In this document: positions 1 to 8,425 of the stretch, one piece after another
Position numbering within the stretch: the stretch's first letter is position 1
How the letters are laid out: every line of letters starts with the position of its first letter
Source of the DNA: Thermoplasmata archaeon
Lineage (GTDB): Archaea; Thermoplasmatota; E2; DHVEG-1
Reading direction: 5' to 3'
Length of the DNA stretch: 21,206 nt
NCBI GenBank assembly: GCA_003651045.1
Contig: QMTJ01000005.1
Coordinates: 1-21,206, forward strand
Notes under the pieces: model-generated
The model's input: the letters and a program-made list of their open reading frames with translations, nothing else
The model's database searches: none
What the model was told of the DNA's origin: nothing
Program-made: the position numbers and the translations under genes

Positions 1-534
1 ATCCATCCTGAACGATATGGTTGGTATGCTCATTCAGCACATTTCCTTGAATATTGCAGTCAAGATCTAAGGGAATCCCTCATAAACAAATTAGGTGTAC
101 CAGATAGGAACGTAAGGAGAACAACTCAACCTCTCTGGGGAAAAGTTGACTTTGACGAATCTGGGAAACTGTTAGGAAACTGGTTCCTTCAGGATATAGA
201 TCAAAACGTACATCTCGCAGAATGGGATAAACATCTCTCATTTGTATATGATGTGTGGGATCCTCAACCTATACGAGTAGCTGTCGGCGGTTCTCTCAAC
301 ATACCGGCAACACTATACCAGGTGTATGGAAATATGCCAGATCCGGCTGGTATATCAATTGATGATGGACAAGTTGTTTACAAACTTCAGGGTACCGAGG
401 AATACGGGGAGACCTCTATAAAAGAAACTTTACTGGTAGAGATGATTGATAACGAAACAATCAAGGTAGAAGGATTCAACGGATGGGTTTCAAACCCAGC
501 ATTCACTGAAGATGCGAGGTATTACATAAGATAG
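1..534 (+). CDS. C-terminal part of an unrecognised protein (5' end outside window)
   Basis: Frame 1 is open from the first base to the TAG at 532-534, giving 177 residues with no start inside the window, so this is the end of a longer gene. The visible part is rich in aromatic residues and has a run containing WGKVDFDESGKLLGNWF, then FVYDVWDPQPIRVAVGG, then a C-terminal stretch with alternating polar and hydrophobic residues that looks like beta strands. I do not recognise the family with confidence. The composition would suit a secreted or soluble beta-rich protein. A start at the GTG near 253 is unlikely, because the same protein-like composition continues upstream to base 1. Confidence 0.7.
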   Translation: MHPERYGWYAHSAHFLEYCSQDLRESLINKLGVPDRNVRRTTQPLWGKVDFDESGKLLGNWFLQDIDQNVHLAEWDKHLSFVYDVWDPQPIRVAVGGSLNIPATLYQVYGNMPDPAGISIDDGQVVYKLQGTEEYGETSIKETLLVEMIDNETIKVEGFNGWVSNPAFTEDARYYIR

Positions 535-806
535 ATGATACATTGCTTAAATCCAGAGTGCCAAAAAGATGTTTGAAAAACCCTGCTTTAGGAAACGATA
601 TCCACATGAAGATCAGAATTCGCTGTTTTTGTTGAAAAACTCTCCTCAATTTTTCTCCCTATGAAACTTCTAAATCCTGCTGGGTTCATTTTTATTTTCA
701 TAACTTTAAATGTTTAATAGAATATATACAACAGAAGATCGATTTTTCAAATATTTAATTTAGAATGATAGAAATTAAGCAAAATAAATCTATTCTAAGT
801 AATGAT
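535..806. other. Convergent intergenic spacer
   Basis: This 272-base AT-rich spacer lies between two convergent genes. I see no conserved reading frame, RNA fold or repeat in it. Short T-tracts near 626-630 and 652-658 could end plus-strand transcription of the upstream gene, but no strong hairpin precedes them. Confidence 0.5.
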
Positions 807-1928
807 CTAGATTTGCGGAAAATTACGTAATCTCTTCAACGCATTGATTTTTTCTTTTTCACCAATTTTTGCTTGTTCAACACCAGACTTTATAATCTCT
901 ATAGATTCATCCATTACTTTTCTATCAACTGGAAACGGCACACCATCTTTTCCACCAACTGCAAAACTAAACTTAACCGGGTCCCGCCATGAGGGCTTAT
1001 CACCATAAACAAGATCAGAAATAAGCGCTAGTGCTCTAACAGTTTTTGGACCAACACCTTTCATACCTAAAAGCTCTTCATAGTTTTTTGGTTGAAACTC
1101 ATAAATTTCCCGTATTTTATTCCAGTTGATGCTACGAGGCATGTCTAAACATACAACTCTATCATCATGGTGTTGTTTATGACTACTGTTCCATTCATCC
1201 AATGTAGTTTGATTACCGACTCTAGTTAAAGATAACCAATCATTCATAAGATGACGAGGATGATCACAAACCAGATCAACACAGGTTTTCTGAGACTCTA
1301 TACTATCTTTAGAAACCATGTTCAAAACATTACTTTCTTTTCTTTCTCCAATGATTGCATTATGTGGTTCAAAAACAAAGCTATCAATGTTTTCTGAAAA
1401 CCAATGATACCTACGAGCATAATTTGTATTATTGTTCATACCCTGCTGAATCACAGCCCATTTACCATCCTCGGTAAACAAAAACACATGATGATACAAC
1501 TCATGTCCATCTTGAACAGCTGTATTATCCACCTTTGCAGCCATACGACTAGAGTACTTTAACTCCTGAACTCTATATGTCGAAATATTATATGTTTCTC
1601 CAACTTTCTCAATTTCATCTGGTGTGTTTCTTGAAGTTTTACCTTTACCGCCACAAACAGCAAAACCATGTTCTTCAGGATTTATTGCCTCTTTAATAGC
1701 ACCACAAGTAACAGTAGTACAGCCGCTAGAATGCCAATCAAAGCCTAACACACATGATAAAGCCTGGAACCAAAAAGGATCGGAAATTCTTCTTAAAAAC
1801 TCATCTCGTCCGTATTCATAAACAATAACATCAACAATTCCTTTTGATAATTTAACCATTCTTTGAAAAAGCCATTTTGGTGCTTTACCAGGATGCAATG
1901 GTAAGTTCGCTACTCCCGTTCTTGGCAT
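807..1928 (-). CDS. DUF763 family protein with a helix-hairpin-helix motif
   Basis: The product is 373 residues and matches the DUF763 family from its first residues: it opens MPRTGVANLPLHPGKAPKWLF, the characteristic start of that family, which supports the ATG at 1928. Other family-like blocks are the Gly-Lys-rich segment VCGGKGKTSRNTP near residues 91-103 and the GKWAVIQQGMN block near 155-165. Residues about 285-303 (ELLGMKGVGPKTVRALALI) have the form of a helix-hairpin-helix, a non-specific DNA-binding motif of glycosylases and other repair proteins. No function is established to my knowledge; a role in nucleic-acid transactions is inference from the motif alone. The gene diverges from rqcH. 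No clear Shine-Dalgarno is seen, so it may be weakly led or leaderless. Confidence 0.9.
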   Translation of the reverse strand: MPRTGVANLPLHPGKAPKWLFQRMVKLSKGIVDVIVYEYGRDEFLRRISDPFWFQALSCVLGFDWHSSGCTTVTCGAIKEAINPEEHGFAVCGGKGKTSRNTPDEIEKVGETYNISTYRVQELKYSSRMAAKVDNTAVQDGHELYHHVFLFTEDGKWAVIQQGMNNNTNYARRYHWFSENIDSFVFEPHNAIIGERKESNVLNMVSKDSIESQKTCVDLVCDHPRHLMNDWLSLTRVGNQTTLDEWNSSHKQHHDDRVVCLDMPRSINWNKIREIYEFQPKNYEELLGMKGVGPKTVRALALISDLVYGDKPSWRDPVKFSFAVGGKDGVPFPVDRKVMDESIEIIKSGVEQAKIGEKEKINALKRLRNFPQI

Positions 1929-2030
1929 ATATTACGATAATTCATTAGCATAACAAGTTAAAAATAATTTTTGAAGGGTTAGTGAAAGTATTCCATTGAA
2001 TCTAATACTTTCAATGACCTCTATTTTACA

Positions 2031-2038
2031 TATATAAA
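2031..2038 (+). promoter_or_regulatory. Candidate TATA box upstream of the GC-rich foldable island
   Basis: The octamer TATATAAA is a good archaeal TATA match. Start of transcription about 26 bases further on would be near 2061, some 20 bases before the structured island at 2080-2161. Read on the other strand it is also TATA-like and could serve the DUF763 gene with a leader of about 80 bases, so its direction is ambiguous. Confidence 0.35.
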
Positions 2039-2079
2039 CGAGAAATGTTCTACATGGTATTAGATCGACGCTAAGATAT

Positions 2080-2161
2080 GGGGGACATGCCAGCCCCTCA
2101 AGCGCTGGCATTTCTGCCACATAACTTATAACCCTTTAGGATAACTCGCATCCCATCCCCC
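2080..2161 (+). ncRNA. Candidate structured small RNA
   Basis: This 82-base island is about 55% GC by hand count, in surroundings that are strongly AT-rich. It can form a closing stem GGGGGA (2080-2085) with TCCCCC (2156-2161), a perfect 8-bp hairpin ATGCCAGC (2087-2094) with GCTGGCAT (2104-2111) and a 9-base loop, and a short GGAT/ATCC hairpin (2139-2142 with 2150-2153). A T-tract (2165-2177) follows, of the kind that ends archaeal transcripts, and a TATA-like box lies at 2031-2038. I do not recognise an RNA family. It is not a canonical tRNA: the TTCRA T-loop is absent. It could also be a leader or regulatory structure for a neighbouring gene. Confidence 0.3.
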
Positions 2162-2224
2162 TCCTTTTTTCTTTTTTGAATCGGTGTTTTTTTAACGATG
2201 CAACATATATGCCCTATTTAGCTT

Positions 2225-4204
2225 ATGCAACGTCAGCTAACCTCGTTTGATATCTATACTATAGTATACGAGCTACAGGATATAGTTGGGTATCAAGTTG
2301 AAAAAATCTATCAATTGTCTCAAAACGAGATATTGATTAGAATAAAAAATATTGAGAGTAGGGAGAAGAAAAATATTTTTGTTAGAAATAGTGAGTTTAT
2401 CTGTTTAACCAATAGAGAATTGGAGAAACCTATTCGTCCTTCTGCTTTTGCAATGGCCCTTAGGAAGTATCTATCGAATGGTAGGATCACTGGTGTTATA
2501 CAACACGAGTTTGATAGGATAATAAAAATAAAAGTTGGGAGGAGAGAAGGAGTATACACTGTTGTTTTTGAGTTTTTTTCAAATGGTAATATAATACTTG
2601 TTGATCCTGAGGGTAGGATAATAGTTCCGCTTATCCGTCAAACCTGGAAGGATAGAAAGGTTAAAGGAAGAGAACCTTATGTTCCACCGCCTTCGCAGGT
2701 TAATCCCTTTGATTTGACATTAAAAGGTTTTACAGAGTTGTTGAGGGGTAGTGATGCTGATCTTGTGCGTACTCTTGCGGTTAATTTGAATTTGAGTGGT
2801 GTTATCGCGGAGGAGATATGTGTTCGTGCAGATGTTGATAAAAACATGAGAATACAGGATTTAGATGATGAAACAATCAAAAAAGTATACGTTTCTTTAT
2901 CAGAGTTTTTGGATTTGTTTAAAAACAAGAAGTTTGAGCCATTGTTTGTAAAGAAAAATGATGAGTTTATTGATATTTTACCTTTTAAATTTGAAAGTTA
3001 CCATGATGGCGTTAGTTTTGAAAAAACATCTTCTATGATCGAAGGACTTAGTAGGTTTATTGAGGTTAAAAAAGTTGAGAGTAAAAAAGAGGAGACATCT
3101 GTTGATAAACTGGTTGGTAAACTTCAACGTCAGCTTGTTCAGCAGGAGGAAAACATTAAAAGGCTGAGGGATCAGATTGAGTTGAAAAAGATTGAGGGGG
3201 ATCTTATTTATCTTAATTTTCAGGAGGTTGAAAATCTTTTAAATGATGTTAAACGTGTTTTAGAGTTGAAGGATAAAGAGGATGCTGTTAAAAAAATTAG
3301 TGAAAAAGGTTTTGTGAAGGTTTTTGATCCGGTGAAGAATCTTTTAATTGTCATTCTTAAAGATACTTCTGGTAAAAGTTTTGAGGTGAAACTTAGTTTT
3401 AGGAAATCTGCTTCGGAGAATGCTCAACAGGCTTATGATGAGTTGAAGAAATTTAAACGTAAACTTAAGGGTGCTGAGAAATCTGCTGTTAAAACCAGGT
3501 TGGAACTTGATAATGTTTTAAAAAAGAAAAAACTTGAGGAGAAACAAGAAAAACTTGATAAAAAGGTTGAGAAGAAAGAAAAAAAATTCTGGTTTGAACG
3601 GTTCCGTTGGTTTATCTCTAGTGATGGTAATGTCGTTGTTGGTGGTCGTGATGCTAAATCTAATGAGTTGGTTGTTAAAAAATACCTGAAAGAAGGGGAT
3701 CGTTATGTTCATGCTGATGTTCAGGGTGCACCTAGTGTAGTTGTTAAAAGTAGAAATATCCATGATGAAAAAATAGAGGTTTCTGAGAAAACCCTTGAAG
3801 AAGCATGTGTTTTTGCAGCATGTTTTAGTAAAGCTTGGAAACAGTTCGCTGAGGCACAGGCGTATTGGGTGCTTCCTGAGCAGGTTAGTAAAACTGCTCA
3901 GAGTGGGGAGTTTATCCCACGTGGTGCTTTTGTTATACGTGGTAAACGGAATTATTATAGGTGTAAACTTGAAGTTGCTATTGGAAAAATCATGGTTGAT
4001 GGTGTTTCAAAGGTTATGTGTGGTCCGGTTAGTGCTGTTAAAAAACATACTGATAAATATGTTGTTTTAGTCCCTGGTGATATGAAAAAACTTGATGCTG
4101 CCAAACTCCTCAGTAGGGTTTTTGATGTAAATGTTGATAGTTTGGATCGTGTTTTACCACCTGGTGGTGTTACTTTTGTGGAGATGGTAAGGGTTAAACT
4201 ATGA
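2225..4204 (+). CDS. rqcH: Archaeal RqcH/NFACT family ribosome-quality-control protein
   Basis: This 659-residue protein is of the NFACT (Rqc2/Tae2/RqcH) family, which binds split large ribosomal subunits carrying stalled nascent chains and, in bacteria, recruits tRNA to add C-terminal tails. The NFACT-N start (TSFDIYTIVYELQDIVGYQV) fixes the initiator. A helix-hairpin-helix-like region lies near 170-205. Charged coiled-coil segments lie near 290-335 and 400-455, the second very lysine-rich. The NFACT-R domain begins near 455 (FERFRWFISSDGNVVVGGRDA), followed by a basic C-terminal domain. Asp97-Arg98 (in EFDRII) sit in the conserved DR motif needed for tailing in Bacillus RqcH. The gene overlaps pelA by four bases, so the two are probably translated together. 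Codons are strongly T-ending, with few C bases. Confidence 0.95.
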   Translation: MQRQLTSFDIYTIVYELQDIVGYQVEKIYQLSQNEILIRIKNIESREKKNIFVRNSEFICLTNRELEKPIRPSAFAMALRKYLSNGRITGVIQHEFDRIIKIKVGRREGVYTVVFEFFSNGNIILVDPEGRIIVPLIRQTWKDRKVKGREPYVPPPSQVNPFDLTLKGFTELLRGSDADLVRTLAVNLNLSGVIAEEICVRADVDKNMRIQDLDDETIKKVYVSLSEFLDLFKNKKFEPLFVKKNDEFIDILPFKFESYHDGVSFEKTSSMIEGLSRFIEVKKVESKKEETSVDKLVGKLQRQLVQQEENIKRLRDQIELKKIEGDLIYLNFQEVENLLNDVKRVLELKDKEDAVKKISEKGFVKVFDPVKNLLIVILKDTSGKSFEVKLSFRKSASENAQQAYDELKKFKRKLKGAEKSAVKTRLELDNVLKKKKLEEKQEKLDKKVEKKEKKFWFERFRWFISSDGNVVVGGRDAKSNELVVKKYLKEGDRYVHADVQGAPSVVVKSRNIHDEKIEVSEKTLEEACVFAACFSKAWKQFAEAQAYWVLPEQVSKTAQSGEFIPRGAFVIRGKRNYYRCKLEVAIGKIMVDGVSKVMCGPVSAVKKHTDKYVVLVPGDMKKLDAAKLLSRVFDVNVDSLDRVLPPGGVTFVEMVRVKL

Positions 4205-5250
4205 AGGTTCTATTTAAAGATCTTAAACATGGTGAAATCAAAATCGTACCTGAAAACCTTGATGACATCTGGCATCTTTATAATATTATAGAAACCGGTG
4301 ATCTTGTACGTGCTGTTACGTTCCGGAGTGGTGAACAAAAAGATGATGACAAAAAACGTTCTAAAAAAGTTGAGAAGAAACGGATGAAACTAGGTATACG
4401 TGTGTCTGAGGTAAAGTTTCATGAGTTCTCTGATAGACTCCGTATACATGGTGTCATTGAGGAGGGTCCTCAGGATCTCGGGAGTTACCATACACTCAAT
4501 GTTGATGCTGATAAAATGGAACCGTTGAGTATTGTAAAAGAAGAATGGAAAACGTATCAGCTGCAAAGAATTGATGAAGCTGTGAGACTCCGTAATCAAC
4601 CAGTACTTGTATTTGTATCAATAGATGAAGACATGGCAACTGTTGCTGTTCTCCATCAAAGTGGTGTACAATGGATCGCTGATATAAATTCAAAACGCTC
4701 TGGTAAAATGTATGAGAGCAAAGACACGCAAAACGAGTATTTCAATGAAATCCTCTCTATTGTGAAAGCAAATAAAACACAGGATTCACCACTTGTTGTT
4801 GTAGGACCAGGTTTCACTAAGGAACACTTTGTGAAATATGGGAGAGAAAAACAACCACAGTTTTTTAAAAAATATTTTGTACATGGAACAGGACACGCTG
4901 GCATGAATGGTATCCAGGAGGCTATAAAAACTGGTGTAATAAAGCAGATTAGCAAGGAAAACCGTGTAATATTTGAAACAGAACAAATTGAAAAACTATT
5001 TGAAGAAATACGAAAAAATGGACTATGTACATATGGACTAAAAGAGGTTAAAAATGCTCTGTTAAATGGTGCCGTGGAACGTCTACTAATCTCTGATAAA
5101 ACAGTCAGAACAAAAGAGGGGGAAGAGCTGCTGCAGCTTGCAAAACAAAACAATACAGAGTTCACAATAATCAATACTATACATGAGGCAGGAAAAAAAA
5201 TAGAAGGACTAGGAGGAATAGCTGCCCTTTTACGCTATAAAACAATATAA
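4201..5250 (+). CDS. pelA: Pelota (Dom34) ribosome rescue factor
   Basis: The 349-residue product is a full-length Pelota/Dom34, the eRF1 paralogue that enters stalled ribosomes with an EF1A/Hbs1-type GTPase and, with ABCE1, splits them. The N-terminal Sm-like domain covers about 1-125 (start MKVLFKDLKHGEIKIVPEN; later HTLNVDADKMEPLSIVKEEW). The central eRF1_2 domain covers about 133-260, with the hallmark GPGFTKEHF at 202-210. The C-terminal eRF1_3 domain ends in GLGGIAALLRY. As expected for Pelota rather than eRF1, there is no GGQ peptide-release motif. Its ATG overlaps the rqcH stop as ATGA, placing subunit splitting (Pelota) directly beside recognition of obstructed large subunits (RqcH). 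A perfect inverted repeat follows the stop. Confidence 0.96.
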   Translation: MKVLFKDLKHGEIKIVPENLDDIWHLYNIIETGDLVRAVTFRSGEQKDDDKKRSKKVEKKRMKLGIRVSEVKFHEFSDRLRIHGVIEEGPQDLGSYHTLNVDADKMEPLSIVKEEWKTYQLQRIDEAVRLRNQPVLVFVSIDEDMATVAVLHQSGVQWIADINSKRSGKMYESKDTQNEYFNEILSIVKANKTQDSPLVVVGPGFTKEHFVKYGREKQPQFFKKYFVHGTGHAGMNGIQEAIKTGVIKQISKENRVIFETEQIEKLFEEIRKNGLCTYGLKEVKNALLNGAVERLLISDKTVRTKEGEELLQLAKQNNTEFTIINTIHEAGKKIEGLGGIAALLRYKTI

Positions 5251-5262
5251 AAAAAATAGGAC

Positions 5263-5286
5263 ATAGGATTTTTTTTCAAATCCTAT
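5263..5286. terminator. Bidirectional terminator-like inverted repeat
   Basis: ATAGGATTT (5263-5271) pairs perfectly with AAATCCTAT (5278-5286) across a 6-base loop. It lies between the convergent pelA (stop 5250) and the minus-strand gene ending at 5320. The stem carries T-runs on the plus strand and A-runs before it, so transcription from either side would meet a hairpin plus U-rich RNA. Its position supports a shared terminator; function is inferred. Confidence 0.55.
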
Positions 5287-5319
5287 CACATCAAACTCTA
5301 ATATAATTTTTTTATTTCT

Positions 5320-6075
5320 CTAGTTTTTACCAGGGAAACCCATTGTGTACCAAGTCTGCGTACCTGTGTTATCCTGCGGTAAATCTAATGTTGTCCCATT
5401 GTCACCAGGGTTTTCACTCTCAACTATACTCGGGTAGTAATAATCAAATGTAATTTCAAACGTGAAATCATTACCTTTATCCCGGAAATAATTAAGAAGT
5501 TTCAAAGGACGTAGAGACAGTTTTTCTCCTTTTTCTACGGTGACATTGACTCCAAAAGTCGCAGTATTTTCACCCTGATATTCCTCTTGAACTTTTTGCT
5601 CTGCTTCAATGCTATCATTCACGTTTTCAATGATTTCATCAACTGGTTCACTATTTATATAGAAATCCAAAGTCTCATTTCCTTCACCCTTTGCTGTATG
5701 TGTTTTCGATTCTCCACCGGGGGCAGTTATAATAGCAGTTAATGTATCTTCACCTTTATTAAAGAGTAGGCCTTTAGTATAGTCATCCTGCCAGGTAATA
5801 TGGACATGTACATCTGTTATAACACTACCTGGTGGTGTATTAACAGTTACAGTAAAAGGCTTATCATAAGTTTCTTTAAATTTTACAAACTCTGTTATAC
5901 TAGATATACTTCCCTCGTCTTTAACCCAGGTAACCTCATATTTTTTTCCTCCTGTAGCTGGTGGTGTTATCTCTTCTTCTTCACTATAGGTATAAAAGAT
6001 GATTCCAATTGCTGCAACAATTAATACTGCAATAGCTGTGGCTACTATTATTTTATCACTTTTTTTCAAGTTCAT
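5320..6075 (-). CDS. Membrane-anchored extracellular protein of unknown function
   Basis: The 251-residue product starts MNLKKSDK and then has one strong hydrophobic segment at about 9-29 (IIVATAIAVLIVAAIGIIF), followed by an acidic linker (EEEEITPP) and a polar domain of about 200 residues. This suits a signal-anchored protein with the bulk outside the cell. The outer part is rich in Thr, Val and alternating beta-type residues. It carries four N-glycosylation sequons (NET, NDS, NVT, NGT), so it could receive archaeal N-glycans. Asp, Glu and Asn are frequent. No catalytic motif is visible and I do not recognise the family. It is transcribed alone; the 226-base AT-rich spacer before it (6076-6301) shows no other gene. 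Confidence 0.8.
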   Translation of the reverse strand: MNLKKSDKIIVATAIAVLIVAAIGIIFYTYSEEEEITPPATGGKKYEVTWVKDEGSISSITEFVKFKETYDKPFTVTVNTPPGSVITDVHVHITWQDDYTKGLLFNKGEDTLTAIITAPGGESKTHTAKGEGNETLDFYINSEPVDEIIENVNDSIEAEQKVQEEYQGENTATFGVNVTVEKGEKLSLRPLKLLNYFRDKGNDFTFEITFDYYYPSIVESENPGDNGTTLDLPQDNTGTQTWYTMGFPGKN

Positions 6076-6301
6076 AATTTTTCCCCATTCAAAGTTTTTT
6101 TATTTATTAAATTCTATTTTTCTATTATTATAAGTATATTTATTCCTTTATTAAGTTTTTCCTTTTTTCCATTGATAAATATATTAAACAAATATATAAA
6201 AGTAGATTTTAATATAAAAACTTTTTTATCATAAACTTGAATATTGTGATATTTCTAAAATAATTTATCCCCCCTCTTTACTACTATTAAAAAACCTCTT
6301 T

Positions 6302-7318
6302 TTATAGTACAACTGGGAGAGGAAAACCACATTTCTTACATTTACCCTGTTCTAAACCACTCAAGTTTACATAAAAACCTCTTCGTTCTATACAAACACT
6401 CCCGCACTGTGGACAATAAGTATTCTCATAATCACCAACAGGAACGTTACCAAGATAACGATAAAGAACACCAGTTTGTTTAGCGATATCATATGCTCTA
6501 AGCATGGTACTCATTGGAGTCCTAGGTACATCTCTCATTTTATAATCAGGATGGAAACGAGAAAAATGAACAGGTGTATCCCTACCTATCTCATTTACAA
6601 CCCATTTGCAGAAACCCTGTATTTCTTCAGATGAATCGTTATAACCTGGTATAATGAGATAAGTAACCTCTAGGTGAATATTGAGTTCCTTAGCGAGTAA
6701 GCAAGTACGGAGAACAGGTTCAAGACGTGCCTTACATATTTTTTTATAGAAATCTTCATTGAATGCTTTAACATCAACATTCATTGCATCAAGAAACGGT
6801 GAAATCTCTTTCAATGGATCCTCGGATATATACCCGTTAGTAACATACACAGTATATAAACCATTTTTTTTAGCATACCTTGCAGAGTCAAAAGTAAACT
6901 CATACCAAATAGTAGGCTCATTATAAGTATAAGCTACACCACTGCAGTTATATTGTTTAGATAGTTCAACGATGCGTTCAGGTGTCATCTCTTGGATATA
7001 TGGGAAATCATCTAGGGTAGCTGTCGAAATATTATAGTTTTGACAATGCAGGCATTTAAAATTACAACCTATGGTACCTAGTGAAAAAGCAGATGACCCC
7101 GGGTAGAAATGATACAATGGTTTTTTTTCTATAGGATCTGCAGCTATAGATGAGCAAGACCCATAGATTAGAGTATACAATTTACCGTCTTCGTTTTTAC
7201 GGACATTACAGATTCCCAGTTTATTATTGTTTATTTTACATTTATGCGAACATAAGCTACATTGAACTTTGTTGTCCCCTATGTTCCTCCAGAATTTAGC
7301 TTCTTTTTTCATAAACAA
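6302..7318 (-). CDS. amrS: AmmeMemoRadiSam system radical SAM enzyme
   Basis: This 338-residue protein has the radical SAM cluster motif CNFKCLHC, with Cys85, Cys89 and Cys92 binding the 4Fe-4S cluster. It has a Cys-rich N-terminal segment (CSLCSHKC from residue 20, then a further Cys at 37) and a C-terminal zinc-ribbon-like pair (CPQCGSVC and CKKCGFPLP). This layout matches the AmmeMemoRadiSam radical SAM protein, long annotated as a pyruvate formate-lyase activase homologue. Family partners are AMMECR1 and Memo proteins; neither is in this window. The substrate is not established to my knowledge. Two in-frame ATGs compete (7318 and 7312), and MKKEAKFW at 7312 is also plausible. The gene diverges from the glycan operon. 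Confidence 0.92.
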   Translation of the reverse strand: MFMKKEAKFWRNIGDNKVQCSLCSHKCKINNNKLGICNVRKNEDGKLYTLIYGSCSSIAADPIEKKPLYHFYPGSSAFSLGTIGCNFKCLHCQNYNISTATLDDFPYIQEMTPERIVELSKQYNCSGVAYTYNEPTIWYEFTFDSARYAKKNGLYTVYVTNGYISEDPLKEISPFLDAMNVDVKAFNEDFYKKICKARLEPVLRTCLLAKELNIHLEVTYLIIPGYNDSSEEIQGFCKWVVNEIGRDTPVHFSRFHPDYKMRDVPRTPMSTMLRAYDIAKQTGVLYRYLGNVPVGDYENTYCPQCGSVCIERRGFYVNLSGLEQGKCKKCGFPLPVVL

Positions 7319-7402
7319 AAAAATTTCTTATATAGTATTGAGAAGAGTTAAGACTAGTTAAATTTTACTCATCAATATTCTAAAGGTTTTTTTAGAAGAA
7401 AA

Positions 7403-7453
7403 AAATACTTAAACAGAGGTTGTATAAACCGATTTAGAAAAAAAACTTTGGAG
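7403..7453 (+). promoter_or_regulatory. Candidate promoter and RBS of the nucleotide-sugar operon
   Basis: AAATACTTAAA (7403-7413) is TATA-like; initiation about 26 bases on would be near 7434 and leave a short leader containing GGAG (7450-7453), eight bases before the ATG at 7462. A second TATA-like string, TGTATAAA (7421-7428), would start transcription too close to keep the GGAG. The downstream genes run to 14632 with short gaps or overlaps, so this may serve the whole operon. Confidence 0.45.
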
Positions 7454-7461
7454 ATTACTAT

Positions 7462-8412
7462 ATGAAGGTTTTCGTAACTGGTGGCGCAGGTTTCATTGGT
7501 AGTCACCTTGTTGATAAACTCATCAGCCAGGGGGATATTGTAACTGTTTATGATAATTTAAGCTCTGGTAGAAAAGAGTTTTTAGAGCAACATATGAGAA
7601 ATAAAAAATTCACTTTTATAGAAGGTGATCTGTTAGATATAGAATGTGTTAAAAAAAACATTAAAAACCATGATGTAGTGTTTCATATAGCTGCTAATCC
7701 TTTTGTACGACTTGGTGAAAAACAAACTCGACTTGATCTTGAGCAGGGTGCAATTGCAACTTATAATGTTTTAGAGTCCATGAGACTTAATGGTGTTAAA
7801 AAAATTGTTTTCTCCAGTAGTAGTGTTGTATATGGTGAAACACCACCTATCTCCATCCCTGAAACGTATGGTCCCACGCTTCCCATCTCGTTTTATGGTG
7901 CTGGTAAACTCGCTGGTGAAGGGTTAATCAGTGCGTTTTGCGGGACTTTTGGTTTTCAAGCTTGGGTCTTCCGTTTCGCGAATGTAGTCGGTAGCAGAGG
8001 GACACATGGTGTTATCGTTGATTTCATTGACAAACTAAAGAGAAACCCTAGAGAACTTGAAATACTAGGTGATGGTAAACAACGGAAACCATATCTACAC
8101 GTGAGTGACATCGTTGATGGGATGATCTATGGTTTTGAGCATTCCAACGAGCAAGTAAACTTGTTTAACCTTGGTTGTGATAGTAATACAACTGTTACAC
8201 ATATCGCTGAAATGGTTGTAGAGGAAATGGGACTGAAGGATGTTAAATTCAAATACACTGGTGGTAAACGCGGCTGGCCAGGTGATGTACCACGTTTCCA
8301 ACTCGACACCACCAGGATGAAAAAACTAGGATGGAAACCCCGGTATACCTCTGATGAGGCTGTGAGAAAAGCTATAAGAGAAATACTTGATAACCCTATA
8401 ACAAAAAATTGA
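7462..8412 (+). CDS. NAD-dependent epimerase/dehydratase (extended SDR, GalE-like)
   Basis: The 316-residue product is an extended short-chain dehydrogenase of the nucleotide-sugar epimerase class. The NAD-binding Rossmann motif GGAGFIG lies at residues 7-13, followed by VYDNLSSG near 30-36. The catalytic Ser region is SSSSVVYGE near 118-126 and the catalytic pair is Tyr145-x3-Lys149 (YGAGK). LGDGKQRKPYLHVSDIVDG is the usual sugar-binding block of this class. Such enzymes change C4, C5 or C6 of a nucleotide sugar. As first gene of a GDP-heptose operon, it could act on GDP-heptose or on another sugar such as UDP-glucose; sequence alone does not decide. A GGAG eight bases before the ATG supports the start. 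Confidence 0.9.
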   Translation: MKVFVTGGAGFIGSHLVDKLISQGDIVTVYDNLSSGRKEFLEQHMRNKKFTFIEGDLLDIECVKKNIKNHDVVFHIAANPFVRLGEKQTRLDLEQGAIATYNVLESMRLNGVKKIVFSSSSVVYGETPPISIPETYGPTLPISFYGAGKLAGEGLISAFCGTFGFQAWVFRFANVVGSRGTHGVIVDFIDKLKRNPRELEILGDGKQRKPYLHVSDIVDGMIYGFEHSNEQVNLFNLGCDSNTTVTHIAEMVVEEMGLKDVKFKYTGGKRGWPGDVPRFQLDTTRMKKLGWKPRYTSDEAVRKAIREILDNPITKN

Positions 8413-8425
8413 GAAGGTTTTTTTT

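Noticed and set aside
1932..2120. 62-codon minus-strand frame beginning with GTG, just upstream of DUF763
   Set aside because: No Shine-Dalgarno, non-protein-like composition, and it overlaps the GC-rich foldable island that explains the base pattern better.
2080..2161. Possible tRNA on either strand, from the 82-base size and the GGGGGA/TCCCCC end stem
   Set aside because: No TTCRA T-loop, no proper D-arm or 7-base anticodon loop in the right place, and the internal hairpin has a 9-base loop. Kept only as an unassigned RNA candidate.
4656..5174. 172-codon frame antisense to pelA
   Set aside because: It is rich in Ser, Phe and Cys as expected for the complement of A-rich coding sequence, and it lies wholly within a well-identified Pelota gene.
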